From Paenibacillus alba (GTDB lineage: Bacteria; Bacillota; Bacilli; Paenibacillales; NBRC-103111), in the NCBI RefSeq assembly GCF_013204855.1, contig NZ_JABMKZ010000002.1, positions 248,001-312,000 on the forward strand: DNA of 64,000 nucleotides, in the 5' to 3' direction. The notes beneath the pieces are model-generated. The model worked only from the letters and a program-made list of their open reading frames with translations, searched no databases and was not told the origin of the DNA. A program made the translations under genes and the position numbers. Each line of letters opens with the position of its first letter. Positions within the stretch are counted from its first letter, which is position 1. Of the stretch, positions 1-8,164 are shown one piece after another.

Positions 1-753
1 TGCTTTGATCGGCTGCTGCGGAAGCAAGGATTGCCCTGCCCCTTTGGCAAACTGGGCGTTATACGTCAAGCCCTTGCTGTCCTGGTAGTTGTATTCAAGG
101 CCATCCGGCAGCTTAAGGGCAGCATCGCTTAAGTTTTCCAGTACCAGATCGGTATAAATCATCCATGCCCCATCTTTATAAACCTTATAGCTGTTGCCTA
201 ATTCCGCGGTAACTAATGCATTGTCGCTTAGTGTCGCATCTATTTCCTGTAAATTAATGACAGCTTGCTGATGTACCGATTGTCCGGTTTCCGTTAATGC
301 CGCATCGACAGACAATGCGCCAAGATCATGCATTTTATTATAATTCCATTCAAAAATATCGACTTTCAGCTGACCTGGCGCTAAATTCGCAGGAATTTCG
401 GACGTAAACTTGAACGTCCCCGTTTCTCCTCCTTTAACGCGCGCTGTTACTTTCTCCGTCAGCTTGGCTGTATAGGACACGCCGTTCGCGTCAATCACCT
501 TGACGCCATAGTTATTGAAATCAACTGGCGTGCTGCTGTTGTTATTCAGCCCGAGTGAGAAGCGAAGCGAGCTGTCATCCGCGCCTGCGGACAAAGCAAC
601 CTTGTCTAAGGTAAAGTAGACGGAATCATTCAGAAACACGCCTTCCTTCCCAGCAAAAGCCGAAGTGGCCAAAGGTAGTGTTAGGAAGCTTGCAGCTGTC
701 AGCACGAGGGCTGAACGACTCAGCAAGCGTTTCATCTTTCGTTGTTGGATCAC
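1..753 (-). CDS. Secreted protein of unknown function, 3' end outside window
   Basis: The reading frame is open from a GTG start (complement of 751-753) to the window edge, giving 251 codons without a stop. GTG is chosen because AAGGAGG lies 7 bases upstream; an in-frame ATG at 735 has no such site. Residues 1-35 form a signal peptide (basic start, hydrophobic core, TSAFA-G cleavage motif). The mature part is beta-rich, with phrases such as SLGLNNNSSTPVDFNNYGV that suggest an Ig-like or DUF4352-like fold, but I do not recognise a family. It lies 63 bases downstream of the MacB-like permease on the same strand, so it is probably the last known gene of the efflux operon and acts outside the membrane. 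The C-terminus is not visible. Confidence 0.75.
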   Translation of the reverse strand, partial: MIQQRKMKRLLSRSALVLTAASFLTLPLATSAFAGKEGVFLNDSVYFTLDKVALSAGADDSSLRFSLGLNNNSSTPVDFNNYGVKVIDANGVSYTAKLTEKVTARVKGGETGTFKFTSEIPANLAPGQLKVDIFEWNYNKMHDLGALSVDAALTETGQSVHQQAVINLQEIDATLSDNALVTAELGNSYKVYKDGAWMIYTDLVLENLSDAALKLPDGLEYNYQDSKGLTYNAQFAKGAGQSLLPQQPIKA

Positions 754-816
754 AGGGAGTCCTCCTTCAAATTTCGCATAAGAATGATGCTTCTATCCTA
801 GCTGCATTTCGTACAA

Positions 817-1995
817 TTAATCAGATCTTAAAGCGTCAATAGGACGCAATTTAGAAGCTTTGTTCGCTGGGTATAAGCCAAATATCACGCCAACAAGCAC
901 AGAGAATAAGAAGGCATACAAGCTAATATCGAACGATAAGCTCGTCGTTTGCTTCGGACTGAAGTACGGCAGCGCATAGGATAATCCAATGCCTAACGCA
1001 AGTCCAATTAATCCGCCCATGCCGCTAATGACGACAGCTTCAACGAGAAACTGCAGCAAAATATTTCGCCGCTTGGCGCCAATCGATTTGCGAATACCAA
1101 TTTCTCTGGTTCGTTCGCTGACAGTAACCAACATAATATTCATAATTCCGATCCCGCCTACCAGCAGGGAAATAAGAGCAACAGCTACTAATTGATTCGT
1201 AAGTGTATTCGTCGCTTCAGTCCGTGCTTTGAGCAGTTCATCCTGATTCGTCAAAACGAAGCCTGTATCGCTTTTAAATTTATAAGTCAGATACTGCTTC
1301 ATCGTTTCTTGGGCGGCGTAAATATCATCCTTCGTTGGGGCCTCCACATAGGTCGTGCGGATTTGCCCCAATTTAAACACGCGTCGAGCTGTTTCTAGAG
1401 GGACAATAACCGAGCTATCGACAGAAGCTCCACCAATATTGGACCCCTTCTCTTTCAAGGTACCGATGACGCTAAAAACGGCTCCATCAATGTTGATTTC
1501 CTCGCCTACAGGGTCCAGCGTTCCAAAATAAGTCTTAGCTACTTCACTGCCCAAGATCGCAACATTCGAGCGAAATTCAAGATCGGTAGGAGAAAGATTG
1601 CGGCCTTTATCAATGGTTGCTTTAATAATCCCGAAGTAGCGATCATTCGTACCAATGACGTTGTATTTCTCCTGCGTACGATCATATTTAATGTTCGATC
1701 CGTTTTTGGTCATGGTTGGGGCAATGGATTTGAACTCCGGAAAGTTCTCGAAATTCATTAGCTCATTGTAATCCAGCTGTGTAGCACGCCCGTTCCCTGT
1801 TGCGGTTACAACAAGCAAATTCGTCCCCATATTCTCGTACTGCTTGGCGATTTGTTCCGAAGTCCCTTGCCCGATCGACACCAGTGTAACTACAGAGCTA
1901 ACCCCGATAATGACACCCAGCATCGTTAGAAAAGTTCGCAACGGACTTGAAATGATCGTCCGAAGCGACATTCTGAGCAGTTCATTTACCTTCAT
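817..1995 (-). CDS. MacB-like ABC transporter permease (FtsX domain)
   Basis: A 392-residue membrane protein with the MacB layout: one N-terminal transmembrane helix (about residues 19-42), a large extracytoplasmic domain (about 45-265), then three helices near 270-290, 315-340 and 360-380, the last three making the FtsX domain. The motif GGIGIMNIMLVTVSERTREIGIRKS (written here in parts: GGIGIMNIML, then VSERTREIGI) is typical of MacB permeases. Its ATG overlaps the stop of the ATPase gene by 4 bases, so the two are translationally coupled. With the ATPase and HlyD-type adaptor it should form a tripartite-like exporter or mechanotransmission pump in a Gram-positive membrane. The substrate cannot be read from sequence; peptides or antibiotics are usual in this family. 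Confidence 0.93.
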   Translation of the reverse strand: MKVNELLRMSLRTIISSPLRTFLTMLGVIIGVSSVVTLVSIGQGTSEQIAKQYENMGTNLLVVTATGNGRATQLDYNELMNFENFPEFKSIAPTMTKNGSNIKYDRTQEKYNVIGTNDRYFGIIKATIDKGRNLSPTDLEFRSNVAILGSEVAKTYFGTLDPVGEEINIDGAVFSVIGTLKEKGSNIGGASVDSSVIVPLETARRVFKLGQIRTTYVEAPTKDDIYAAQETMKQYLTYKFKSDTGFVLTNQDELLKARTEATNTLTNQLVAVALISLLVGGIGIMNIMLVTVSERTREIGIRKSIGAKRRNILLQFLVEAVVISGMGGLIGLALGIGLSYALPYFSPKQTTSLSFDISLYAFLFSVLVGVIFGLYPANKASKLRPIDALRSD

Positions 1996-2708
1996 ATGCC
2001 CACCTCTTGCTGAAGGCTCTTCACCGTATTATTCCGGTAATCATCAATGATAACACCGTCTCGGAGTGCTACGACCCGCTGCGCATTATCGGCAATGTGA
2101 TGATCATGGGTAATCAACACGATCGTATTGCCTTGGGCATTTAATTGTAAAATTAATTCCAACACTTCTTCGCCGGTTCTGGAATCCAATGCTCCGGTTG
2201 GTTCATCCGCCAAGATTAAGGAAGGCGAGATCGCCAGTGCCCTTGCAATCGCTACACGCTGCTGCTGGCCTCCGGAAAGCTCGCTTGGCTTATGATGACC
2301 ACGCTCTCCCATGCCAAGCATCTTTAGCATATTGTGAGCCCGTTCCCGCCGTTCCTTCCTGGGAATTCCGGCATAGATCATCGGGAGCTCGACATTTTCC
2401 ATCGCCGATAAACGAGGCAATAAGTTAAATTGTTGAAAAATGAAGCCGATTTTCTGATTGCGCAGCTCGGCAAGGGCATTATCGCTCATGTGCTCGGTTA
2501 CGACGCCATCCAGTATATAGCTGCCCGATGTGGGAACATCCAGCAAGCCAATGGTATTCATTAGCGTTGATTTCCCCGATCCGCTGGGGCCGATGATGGC
2601 TACGAAATCACCCTCGGCTACAGAAAGCGATATGCTGCGCAATATGGGCAGATCTTCCAGACCACGCTTATAGGTTTTGGTAATTTCTTTGAGTTCAATG
2701 ATATTCAT
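1992..2708 (-). CDS. MacB/LolD-like ABC transporter ATP-binding protein
   Basis: A 238-residue ATPase with Walker A GPSGSGKS (residues 40-47), Q-loop FIFQQFNLLPRL, signature LSGGQQQRVAIARA and Walker B LILADEPT followed by the GALDS D-loop. The length and QQFNLLP phrase place it with the MacB/LolD/YknY group that energises FtsX-type permeases. The stop overlaps the permease start by 4 bases, and the gene follows the HlyD adaptor by 27 bases. This fits the YknXYZ-type arrangement of Bacillales (adaptor, ATPase, permease). The start ATG is preceded by GGAGTGATT, an acceptable binding site. Confidence 0.95.
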   Translation of the reverse strand: MNIIELKEITKTYKRGLEDLPILRSISLSVAEGDFVAIIGPSGSGKSTLMNTIGLLDVPTSGSYILDGVVTEHMSDNALAELRNQKIGFIFQQFNLLPRLSAMENVELPMIYAGIPRKERRERAHNMLKMLGMGERGHHKPSELSGGQQQRVAIARALAISPSLILADEPTGALDSRTGEEVLELILQLNAQGNTIVLITHDHHIADNAQRVVALRDGVIIDDYRNNTVKSLQQEVGI

Positions 2709-2735
2709 ACCGCAATCACTCCTTTCCAGGCAGTA

Positions 2736-4469
2736 TTATCTACCACCGCCACCACCACCGCCGTTAATCCGGGTAGCTCCTGTATTGCCGCCACCACCGC
2801 CTGCTCCGCCCGGAGCGCCGCCTTGTTGGAATCCGGCACCGCCGCCAAAGCCACCTGCACCACCTGCGCCGCCGCCTTGCTGGAACTGTTGTCTTAACTT
2901 ATTAATCTCATCTTGACTTAAATTTTGCTGTCTTTTCACATTTGGCAGAACAACTTTATCGCCTTCTTTAAGCCCTTCGGTAATTTCGATTTGCGTTTTG
3001 GAACGGATGCCAATCTTGACCTCATGTTCCGCTTCCAGCGTGCCATCTGCTTTCTTCAGCGTAACAATACGCTTCCCTTTGGAGGATTGAAGCGCTTCTG
3101 GCGGGATATAGATGGCATCCTTTTTATCTTGAATCAAAATTTCGCCGGTTGCCGTCATCCCATATTTCAATACATTATCCTTATTGTCAGTAGCTAGAAC
3201 AACATCATAGAACGTTACGCCATTCGTTGTCGTTCCAACGGTGGAGACCTGCGTAACTTCTGCCGGGAAAATACGTCCTGGGTAAGAATCTACTTTAATT
3301 TCCGCTTTCATCCCCGTCTTAATGTTAGGAAGGTCCAACTCATCCACTTGAACAGGCAGCTGCATTTTGGCAAAGCTGGCTACCGCTCCGAGCTGCGTAC
3401 CGCTCGTCACTTTACTTCCCACTTGAAAGTTGCTCAAAATATCATTTTTCTTATTCACGAAGTCTGTTGAGAAAACACCATCAAATGGCGCTAAAATTTT
3501 CAATCCGTCAACCTTGTCTTTCGCTGCGTCCACTTTCAGCTTCTGACGTTCAATGGCAGACTGCTTCGCAAGAATATCATCGCCCAAGGTATCGTTCACG
3601 AAGGTGCTGATGACATCGCCTTGATGAACCATATTGCCTGTTTTGAAAGGCAGGGTAGACACATTGCCGGTTGTCCCAGCCAGAATCGTTGTTACTTTGA
3701 GATACTGCAAGGCGCTTTTGCCTTGCGAATCCACAGAACGGCCGCCGATAGTGACGGAACCCAATACATTCGTACCAGCATCCATCGAGTTGTCATTCGG
3801 AACCGTAACGTCGATATCAATCAACTTTCCGCCCTTGCCATCGGATTTTGGATCTTTGGATATCGTTTCGATGCTTCCTGTTTTGGTAATCATGAAGCCA
3901 TCCAGCGTAATATCTACAGCATCGCCTTTATGCAGCTGCGCAGCATCTTCCACAAAGAAAGGAAGCGTTACTGTCAGTGTATTTACGTCAGCAATGGTAG
4001 CTATTTTCGTTGATTTGTTAATGGAAGCTCCTAAGTCAAGATTCGTAGCGTATGTAAGTTTGCCGGAAACCGGTGCTTTTACACCCATTAAGCCTTGCTG
4101 CTGCTGTAAAGAACTCAAATCTTTCTCAAGCTGCTCATAGTTCAGTTCAGCATCCTGCAAATCGCTTTCCAAGCTGGAGCTCGTGAGTTCAATCAGAACA
4201 TCGCCGGCTTTGACCGCTTGATTCCGTTTCAAGTTAATTGATTTAATATTGGCATCCTGCGTAATTGAAATGATTTGTGTATCCTTTGGCTCGAACTGCG
4301 CCGTCCCGGATACAGACGATCGAATATTGCCTTTCCTCACATCGGTCGTTACTTCCTTGACATCCGCTGTTTTTGTTTTCTTTCCTTTTGTCAGATAGAC
4401 ATACGTGCCGCCAGCACATAGGATAACTGCGAGACTTATAATAAGCCATTTGCTGCGATACCATTTCAT
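2736..4469 (-). CDS. HlyD/MacA-type efflux adaptor with a glycine-rich tail
   Basis: A 577-residue membrane-fusion protein. One N-terminal transmembrane helix (about 8-27, IISLAVILCAGGTYVYL) anchors it. Then come a lipoyl/barrel-sandwich half (IISITQDANIKSINLKRNQAV with GDVLIEL), a short coiled coil (about 105-130), a second half and beta-barrel, and a C-terminal MacA-like domain (GMTATGEILIQ). An apparent duplication of the barrel-sandwich/beta-barrel unit makes it longer than the usual 350-450 residues. The last 45 residues or so are almost pure Gly/Ala/Gln and end in eight consecutive Gly-type residues and Arg, after the phrase DEINKLRQQFQQ. The tail looks flexible and exposed; no known family role is recognised. 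It is the first of the adaptor-ATPase-permease trio. Confidence 0.92.
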   Translation of the reverse strand: MKWYRSKWLIISLAVILCAGGTYVYLTKGKKTKTADVKEVTTDVRKGNIRSSVSGTAQFEPKDTQIISITQDANIKSINLKRNQAVKAGDVLIELTSSSLESDLQDAELNYEQLEKDLSSLQQQQGLMGVKAPVSGKLTYATNLDLGASINKSTKIATIADVNTLTVTLPFFVEDAAQLHKGDAVDITLDGFMITKTGSIETISKDPKSDGKGGKLIDIDVTVPNDNSMDAGTNVLGSVTIGGRSVDSQGKSALQYLKVTTILAGTTGNVSTLPFKTGNMVHQGDVISTFVNDTLGDDILAKQSAIERQKLKVDAAKDKVDGLKILAPFDGVFSTDFVNKKNDILSNFQVGSKVTSGTQLGAVASFAKMQLPVQVDELDLPNIKTGMKAEIKVDSYPGRIFPAEVTQVSTVGTTTNGVTFYDVVLATDNKDNVLKYGMTATGEILIQDKKDAIYIPPEALQSSKGKRIVTLKKADGTLEAEHEVKIGIRSKTQIEITEGLKEGDKVVLPNVKRQQNLSQDEINKLRQQFQQGGGAGGAGGFGGGAGFQQGGAPGGAGGGGGNTGATRINGGGGGGGR

Positions 4470-4559
4470 GAAGTTGCTTCCTCCTAAGATATAATCTCGA
4501 GCCCAATCTTATCTTGATTTCACGTTGAGTTGTCTGCCTTAACCACGAATTGCGAGCGG

Positions 4560-5171
4560 TTAATTCTGCTTGGAAACAAGCAAATCGACTAATTGCTGTT
4601 CAATGCTCATCCCCATGGTTTTGGGATCCATCTGCGGCTTCTCCCCGTCTGTACGATCCATTTCACCGGCTTCAGCCTCTCGCCCGGCTTTTCTTCGCGC
4701 TATAAAAGCATCGATCCGCTTTTCTCGCTCCTCATCAGATAATGCCAGACCTGGATTGTCCACTCGCTTCGCAATGCGTTGCGTCAATTGCTTGATTTGC
4801 TCATCAAGGAATGCTTTCTGCTCGGCAGTCAGGCTGCGAAGCACTTGCTTGCGTTCAGCATCGCTCATGCTCCCTTCCTCCATGCTTTGACGAATAGAAG
4901 GCAGCATAGCAGCAGCTTGCTTAGTCGTTATAACGAGAGAAGCATTCCGATCCATCCGAAGCAACGTCTGAAAGAGCATAACCAACTGCATCTCCGTCAG
5001 ATTTTGAACATCTTCGTCAGGCTGTCCAACATGTGAGAATTGCCCAGATGCAGGAGAAGACGTCGCCACGGCCGTTACAGAATCCACGGCAGGCACGTTA
5101 GAGCTGCAAGCGCTTAACAGAAAAGTTAGGAGTATCATGCTCGAAACCACTATGTGTGTGCACCTAATCAT
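4560..5171 (-). CDS. Putative lipoprotein, helical, unknown function
   Basis: A 203-residue protein starting at the ATG that follows GGAGGTGTATGT; an upstream in-frame start at 5207 has no such site and would give a poor leader. The leader MIRCTHIVV...FLLSACSS ends in a lipobox with Cys at about residue 22, so it is anchored outside the membrane. The rest is polar and helical, with two short sections that look like repeats rich in Leu, Glu and Arg (about 60-110 and 125-165), reminiscent of Spy/CpxP-like periplasmic helical proteins, although the family motif was not verified. It sits between the sensor kinase (37-72 bases downstream of it) and the adaptor, so it may serve as a sensor accessory or chaperone for the efflux system. 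Confidence 0.8.
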   Translation of the reverse strand: MIRCTHIVVSSMILLTFLLSACSSNVPAVDSVTAVATSSPASGQFSHVGQPDEDVQNLTEMQLVMLFQTLLRMDRNASLVITTKQAAAMLPSIRQSMEEGSMSDAERKQVLRSLTAEQKAFLDEQIKQLTQRIAKRVDNPGLALSDEEREKRIDAFIARRKAGREAEAGEMDRTDGEKPQMDPKTMGMSIEQQLVDLLVSKQN

Positions 5172-5243
5172 ACATACACCTCCAAGACAAAAAAATCCTG
5201 TCCACAAGCAACAGGATACGAAATAAACATGAATTAAGTTTGC

Positions 5244-6746
5244 TTAACTTGTAAAAAAATTGTGAATATCCGACGAAATGCGTGGAAATGCGACACGAAA
5301 TTCCGTGCCTTCTCCCACTCGACTGTGAACCTGTATCGTTCCTTGCATCCCAGTGACCAAATGTTTCACAATTGTTAAACCAAGACCAGTACCCGTCGCT
5401 ACATCCGAACGTGAGGTTCTTGCTTCATCAGCTTTATAGAACCGATCCCAAATTCGAGCCAGCTCGGCTTCTGTCATACCAGTCCCGGTATCCCGAATAT
5501 AAAGGATGACTTCTTGCTCCTGAATTTCTAGTGCAACCGTTAGCGTTCCGCCCTCTGGCGTAAATTTTAATGAATTATAAATTAAATTTTGCACAATTTG
5601 CGCAAAGCGATCTGGATCCAGCTGCACTTGACCTGGTTCTTTGAGCGGATCAGGCAAGATTAGATGAAGCGAAATATGCTTGAGAGCAATCGGGGCTTTC
5701 AATAGCTCAAGCGAATCTTCCAGCGTTTCTGCCATGTTCACAGGCCTCATACGGAAGACATCAACCCCATTTTGAATCTGTGCCAGATCGAGAAGATCCG
5801 TGACAAGCCGCTGAAGGCGTTGAACCTCTTGATCGCAAATACGTAAATAATGCGAATATTTATCTTCGGGTATGACCTTGTCGTTCATCGCTACGATAAA
5901 GCCTCGAAGCGTCGTTAAAGGCGAACGAAGTTCATGGGAGACGTTCGTCAGAAATTCCTGCCGAGTTCCTTCCCACCCTTCCAACTGCTCCACCATGAAA
6001 TTGAAGCTTGCTGCAAGCTGACCAACCTCATCCTGCGAGGTAATGGGTACTCTCGTTGTGAAATCTCCATGCGCCAGCTCAAGCGCCGCTCGGTTCATTT
6101 GCTGCAGCGGACCTGCAAGCTTGCGAGAAATAATAAATAGAATGAATCCAACCGCAAGGAGAGAGAACAATAGCGGCACCATAATATTGACCCTTACAGC
6201 AGAAATGGCTTCACTAATATCGCCTGCGGGAAAATGTAGAATGATGACCATGGGCTGACCGTTGAGCTGAGAAGGTGCATGATAGGTAAACAGATTAACG
6301 TTCCGTCCATCAGGCATCGTTAAGGCAACCATCCCATACCCGGAATGACCGTGCAGCCCGTCAATGAATAACGCGTCCATCTGCTTGGGAATCCCCCGTC
6401 CTTCACTGTCCGAGGAGCCATTCAAAATATTGCCCTTATCATCAACCAGCCACACCTGTCCGTTAATGCTTCGTGCCAAAATACGGATCGTATATTTTAA
6501 TTCACGTGTCGTAATCGTGCCATCCTGTACAGAGTTCATCAGGCGCGTCACTTCGACGTTGCGTTTCTCCAGCAGCTCGATCTTATCTTTGTAAAATAAA
6601 TCGGTGAAATAGTAATTCCAGAACAAAAAGAGACCTGCGAAGAAAAGAACACAAGTCGCAAGAAAAGATAAAAATATTTTTAAATACAGACTGTTGTACT
6701 TGCTAATGATCCAGCGTTTGGCCTTAAGCATGCTGAACCACCTCAA
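5244..6746 (-). CDS. Two-component sensor histidine kinase
   Basis: A 500-residue kinase of the OmpR-partner class. Transmembrane helices at about 22-45 and 188-208 flank an extracellular sensor domain of about 140 residues. A HAMP linker (210-262) precedes the dimerisation domain with the phosphoacceptor in FLTNVSHELRSP (His 271), then N box (NLIYNSLKFTPEGG), G1 (DTGTGM), F box and G2 (GTGLGLTIVKHL). The start overlaps the response regulator by 23 bases, so the two are co-translated. It most likely senses an envelope signal, such as a compound removed by the adjacent exporter, and controls this operon; that role is inferred from position only. Confidence 0.95.
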   Translation of the reverse strand: MRWFSMLKAKRWIISKYNSLYLKIFLSFLATCVLFFAGLFLFWNYYFTDLFYKDKIELLEKRNVEVTRLMNSVQDGTITTRELKYTIRILARSINGQVWLVDDKGNILNGSSDSEGRGIPKQMDALFIDGLHGHSGYGMVALTMPDGRNVNLFTYHAPSQLNGQPMVIILHFPAGDISEAISAVRVNIMVPLLFSLLAVGFILFIISRKLAGPLQQMNRAALELAHGDFTTRVPITSQDEVGQLAASFNFMVEQLEGWEGTRQEFLTNVSHELRSPLTTLRGFIVAMNDKVIPEDKYSHYLRICDQEVQRLQRLVTDLLDLAQIQNGVDVFRMRPVNMAETLEDSLELLKAPIALKHISLHLILPDPLKEPGQVQLDPDRFAQIVQNLIYNSLKFTPEGGTLTVALEIQEQEVILYIRDTGTGMTEAELARIWDRFYKADEARTSRSDVATGTGLGLTIVKHLVTGMQGTIQVHSRVGEGTEFRVAFPRISSDIHNFFTS

Positions 6747-7452
6747 ACGAGTAGCCTATCCCCCATAAAGTCTGAATGTTCCAGCTGTCATGTTGTCCGA
6801 GTTTTTTACGCAAGTTTTTCACATGCGCATCTACGGTTCGCGTACCGCCTGAGAAATCAAAATTCCACACATACCCCAGCAAATCTTCACGTGTAAATAC
6901 ACGGCTTGGATGACTCGTCAAGAAATAGAGCAATTCGATTTCCTTCGGTGTTAATTCAACCCGTTTGCCGCCGACCATGACCCGGTACTGCTCCAAATCT
7001 ATGACGATATTGCCGATCTCCAGCCACTTCCGTGTGGCGCTCTGAGTGCCGCTTGGTTCAGGAGATACTTGAATTGTACGGCGCAGCACTGCTTTAATCC
7101 GGGCAATCAGCTCATTGGGGTCAAACGGCTTAACCAAATAATCATCAACACCAAGATTGAACCCTCTCAATTTATCGATAGACTCCCCTTTTGCCGTGAG
7201 GAATATGATTGGCGTTTGATGAAGTGGGGCTTCCATTTTGCGAATTTGATCACAAAGCTCATAACCCGAAATATCAGGCAGCATAATGTCCAGCAGCACT
7301 AAATTCGGTTTCTCGGCTGCAATCGTTCGAAGCACCTCCTGACCGCGAGGCAGCAGGATCGCTTCATAATTGGAGTGCTCTAAGTACAAGCGGACGACCT
7401 CCGCAATATTGGGCTCATCATCAACGACTAAAACTTTACCTTCCGAACTCAC
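6724..7452 (-). CDS. OmpR/PhoB-family response regulator
   Basis: A 242-residue regulator with an N-terminal receiver domain (acidic pair DDE at 11-13, phosphoacceptor Asp 55 in LLDIMLPD, Thr in FLTAKGE, Lys in LVKPFDP) and a C-terminal winged helix (about 140-240) with ELTPKEIELLYFL and the recognition segment SGGTRTVDAHVKNLRKKL. It overlaps DUF309 upstream by 4 bases and the kinase downstream by 23. It is expected to bind direct repeats upstream of the operon, in 7983-8160, although no clear tandem motif was identified there. Confidence 0.95.
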   Translation of the reverse strand: MSSEGKVLVVDDEPNIAEVVRLYLEHSNYEAILLPRGQEVLRTIAAEKPNLVLLDIMLPDISGYELCDQIRKMEAPLHQTPIIFLTAKGESIDKLRGFNLGVDDYLVKPFDPNELIARIKAVLRRTIQVSPEPSGTQSATRKWLEIGNIVIDLEQYRVMVGGKRVELTPKEIELLYFLTSHPSRVFTREDLLGYVWNFDFSGGTRTVDAHVKNLRKKLGQHDSWNIQTLWGIGYSFEVVQHA

Positions 7453-7982
7453 TTGGCGCCACCCTTTTCCTTGCGGATTTGCTGTTGTCTCGCTCTTTCT
7501 GATATAACCTCTGAACGGTCTCGCCGCGTATGCTTATGGGTAAGCTCCTCATCGAGCAAACGGCTCGCCCCCTGCCAAATCAATCCTTTTCTTTCACATT
7601 CTGCTGCACACCAAGCGCTCAACGCCATATCTGAAATCGGCAAATTGATATCCGCGAATAAGTAATCCTGATGCTCAATCTGAGCTAGTGTTTGACTGAG
7701 GATCTGCTGGAGTTTGTCAGCGTCCAGCCCCAATGAAGCGAGATGGGCGGCATCCATATTGCCTGCTGCGCTTTGCAGCATCTTCGATGCACCGCTGCGG
7801 TTCCCTCTTCGAATATGGTACATGCCAACTGCGATTTGGATAAGAGCCACATACGTCTTACTGCGTTCATCTCCTGGATGTTCCTTCCAGAACTCCTCCA
7901 TTACCTCATGACATTCAAAGTAGTCACGCTCCGCATGGAAATAAAGTAAATATGCGAGATAAGCTTCTGGATACTGCTTCAT
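7449..7982 (-). CDS. DUF309 family protein
   Basis: A 177-residue protein with the family signature in residues 12-32 (LLYFHAERDYFECHEVMEEFW), where His and Glu residues are conserved, followed by a helical segment AVGMYHIRRGN. The biochemical role of DUF309 is unknown. It is the first gene of the operon and overlaps the response regulator start by 4 bases. The C-terminal 25 residues are very basic. The start ATG is preceded by GGTGAGGGG. It is divergent from the GH18 gene, so the 182-base gap holds promoters for both. Confidence 0.88.
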   Translation of the reverse strand: MKQYPEAYLAYLLYFHAERDYFECHEVMEEFWKEHPGDERSKTYVALIQIAVGMYHIRRGNRSGASKMLQSAAGNMDAAHLASLGLDADKLQQILSQTLAQIEHQDYLFADINLPISDMALSAWCAAECERKGLIWQGASRLLDEELTHKHTRRDRSEVISERARQQQIRKEKGGAK

Positions 7983-8164
7983 GAATCGTTCCCCTCACCT
8001 TGTTGTAATCACGGCAATGCCTCTATATTCCTCATGTTACTCGAAAGTTGTGTCAGCGTCCAATATCAGAATGCCTAAAGTCTGAATTTCTACCATTTCC
8101 CAGCGCAACCATTCTAGCATTTGAAACGTCCAATTAAGTAGCTTACTAGAAAGAGGCGTGATGA

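Noticed and set aside
3634..4140. 168-codon frame opposite the HlyD-type adaptor
   Set aside because: Antisense of the real gene; no ribosome binding site and no family match.
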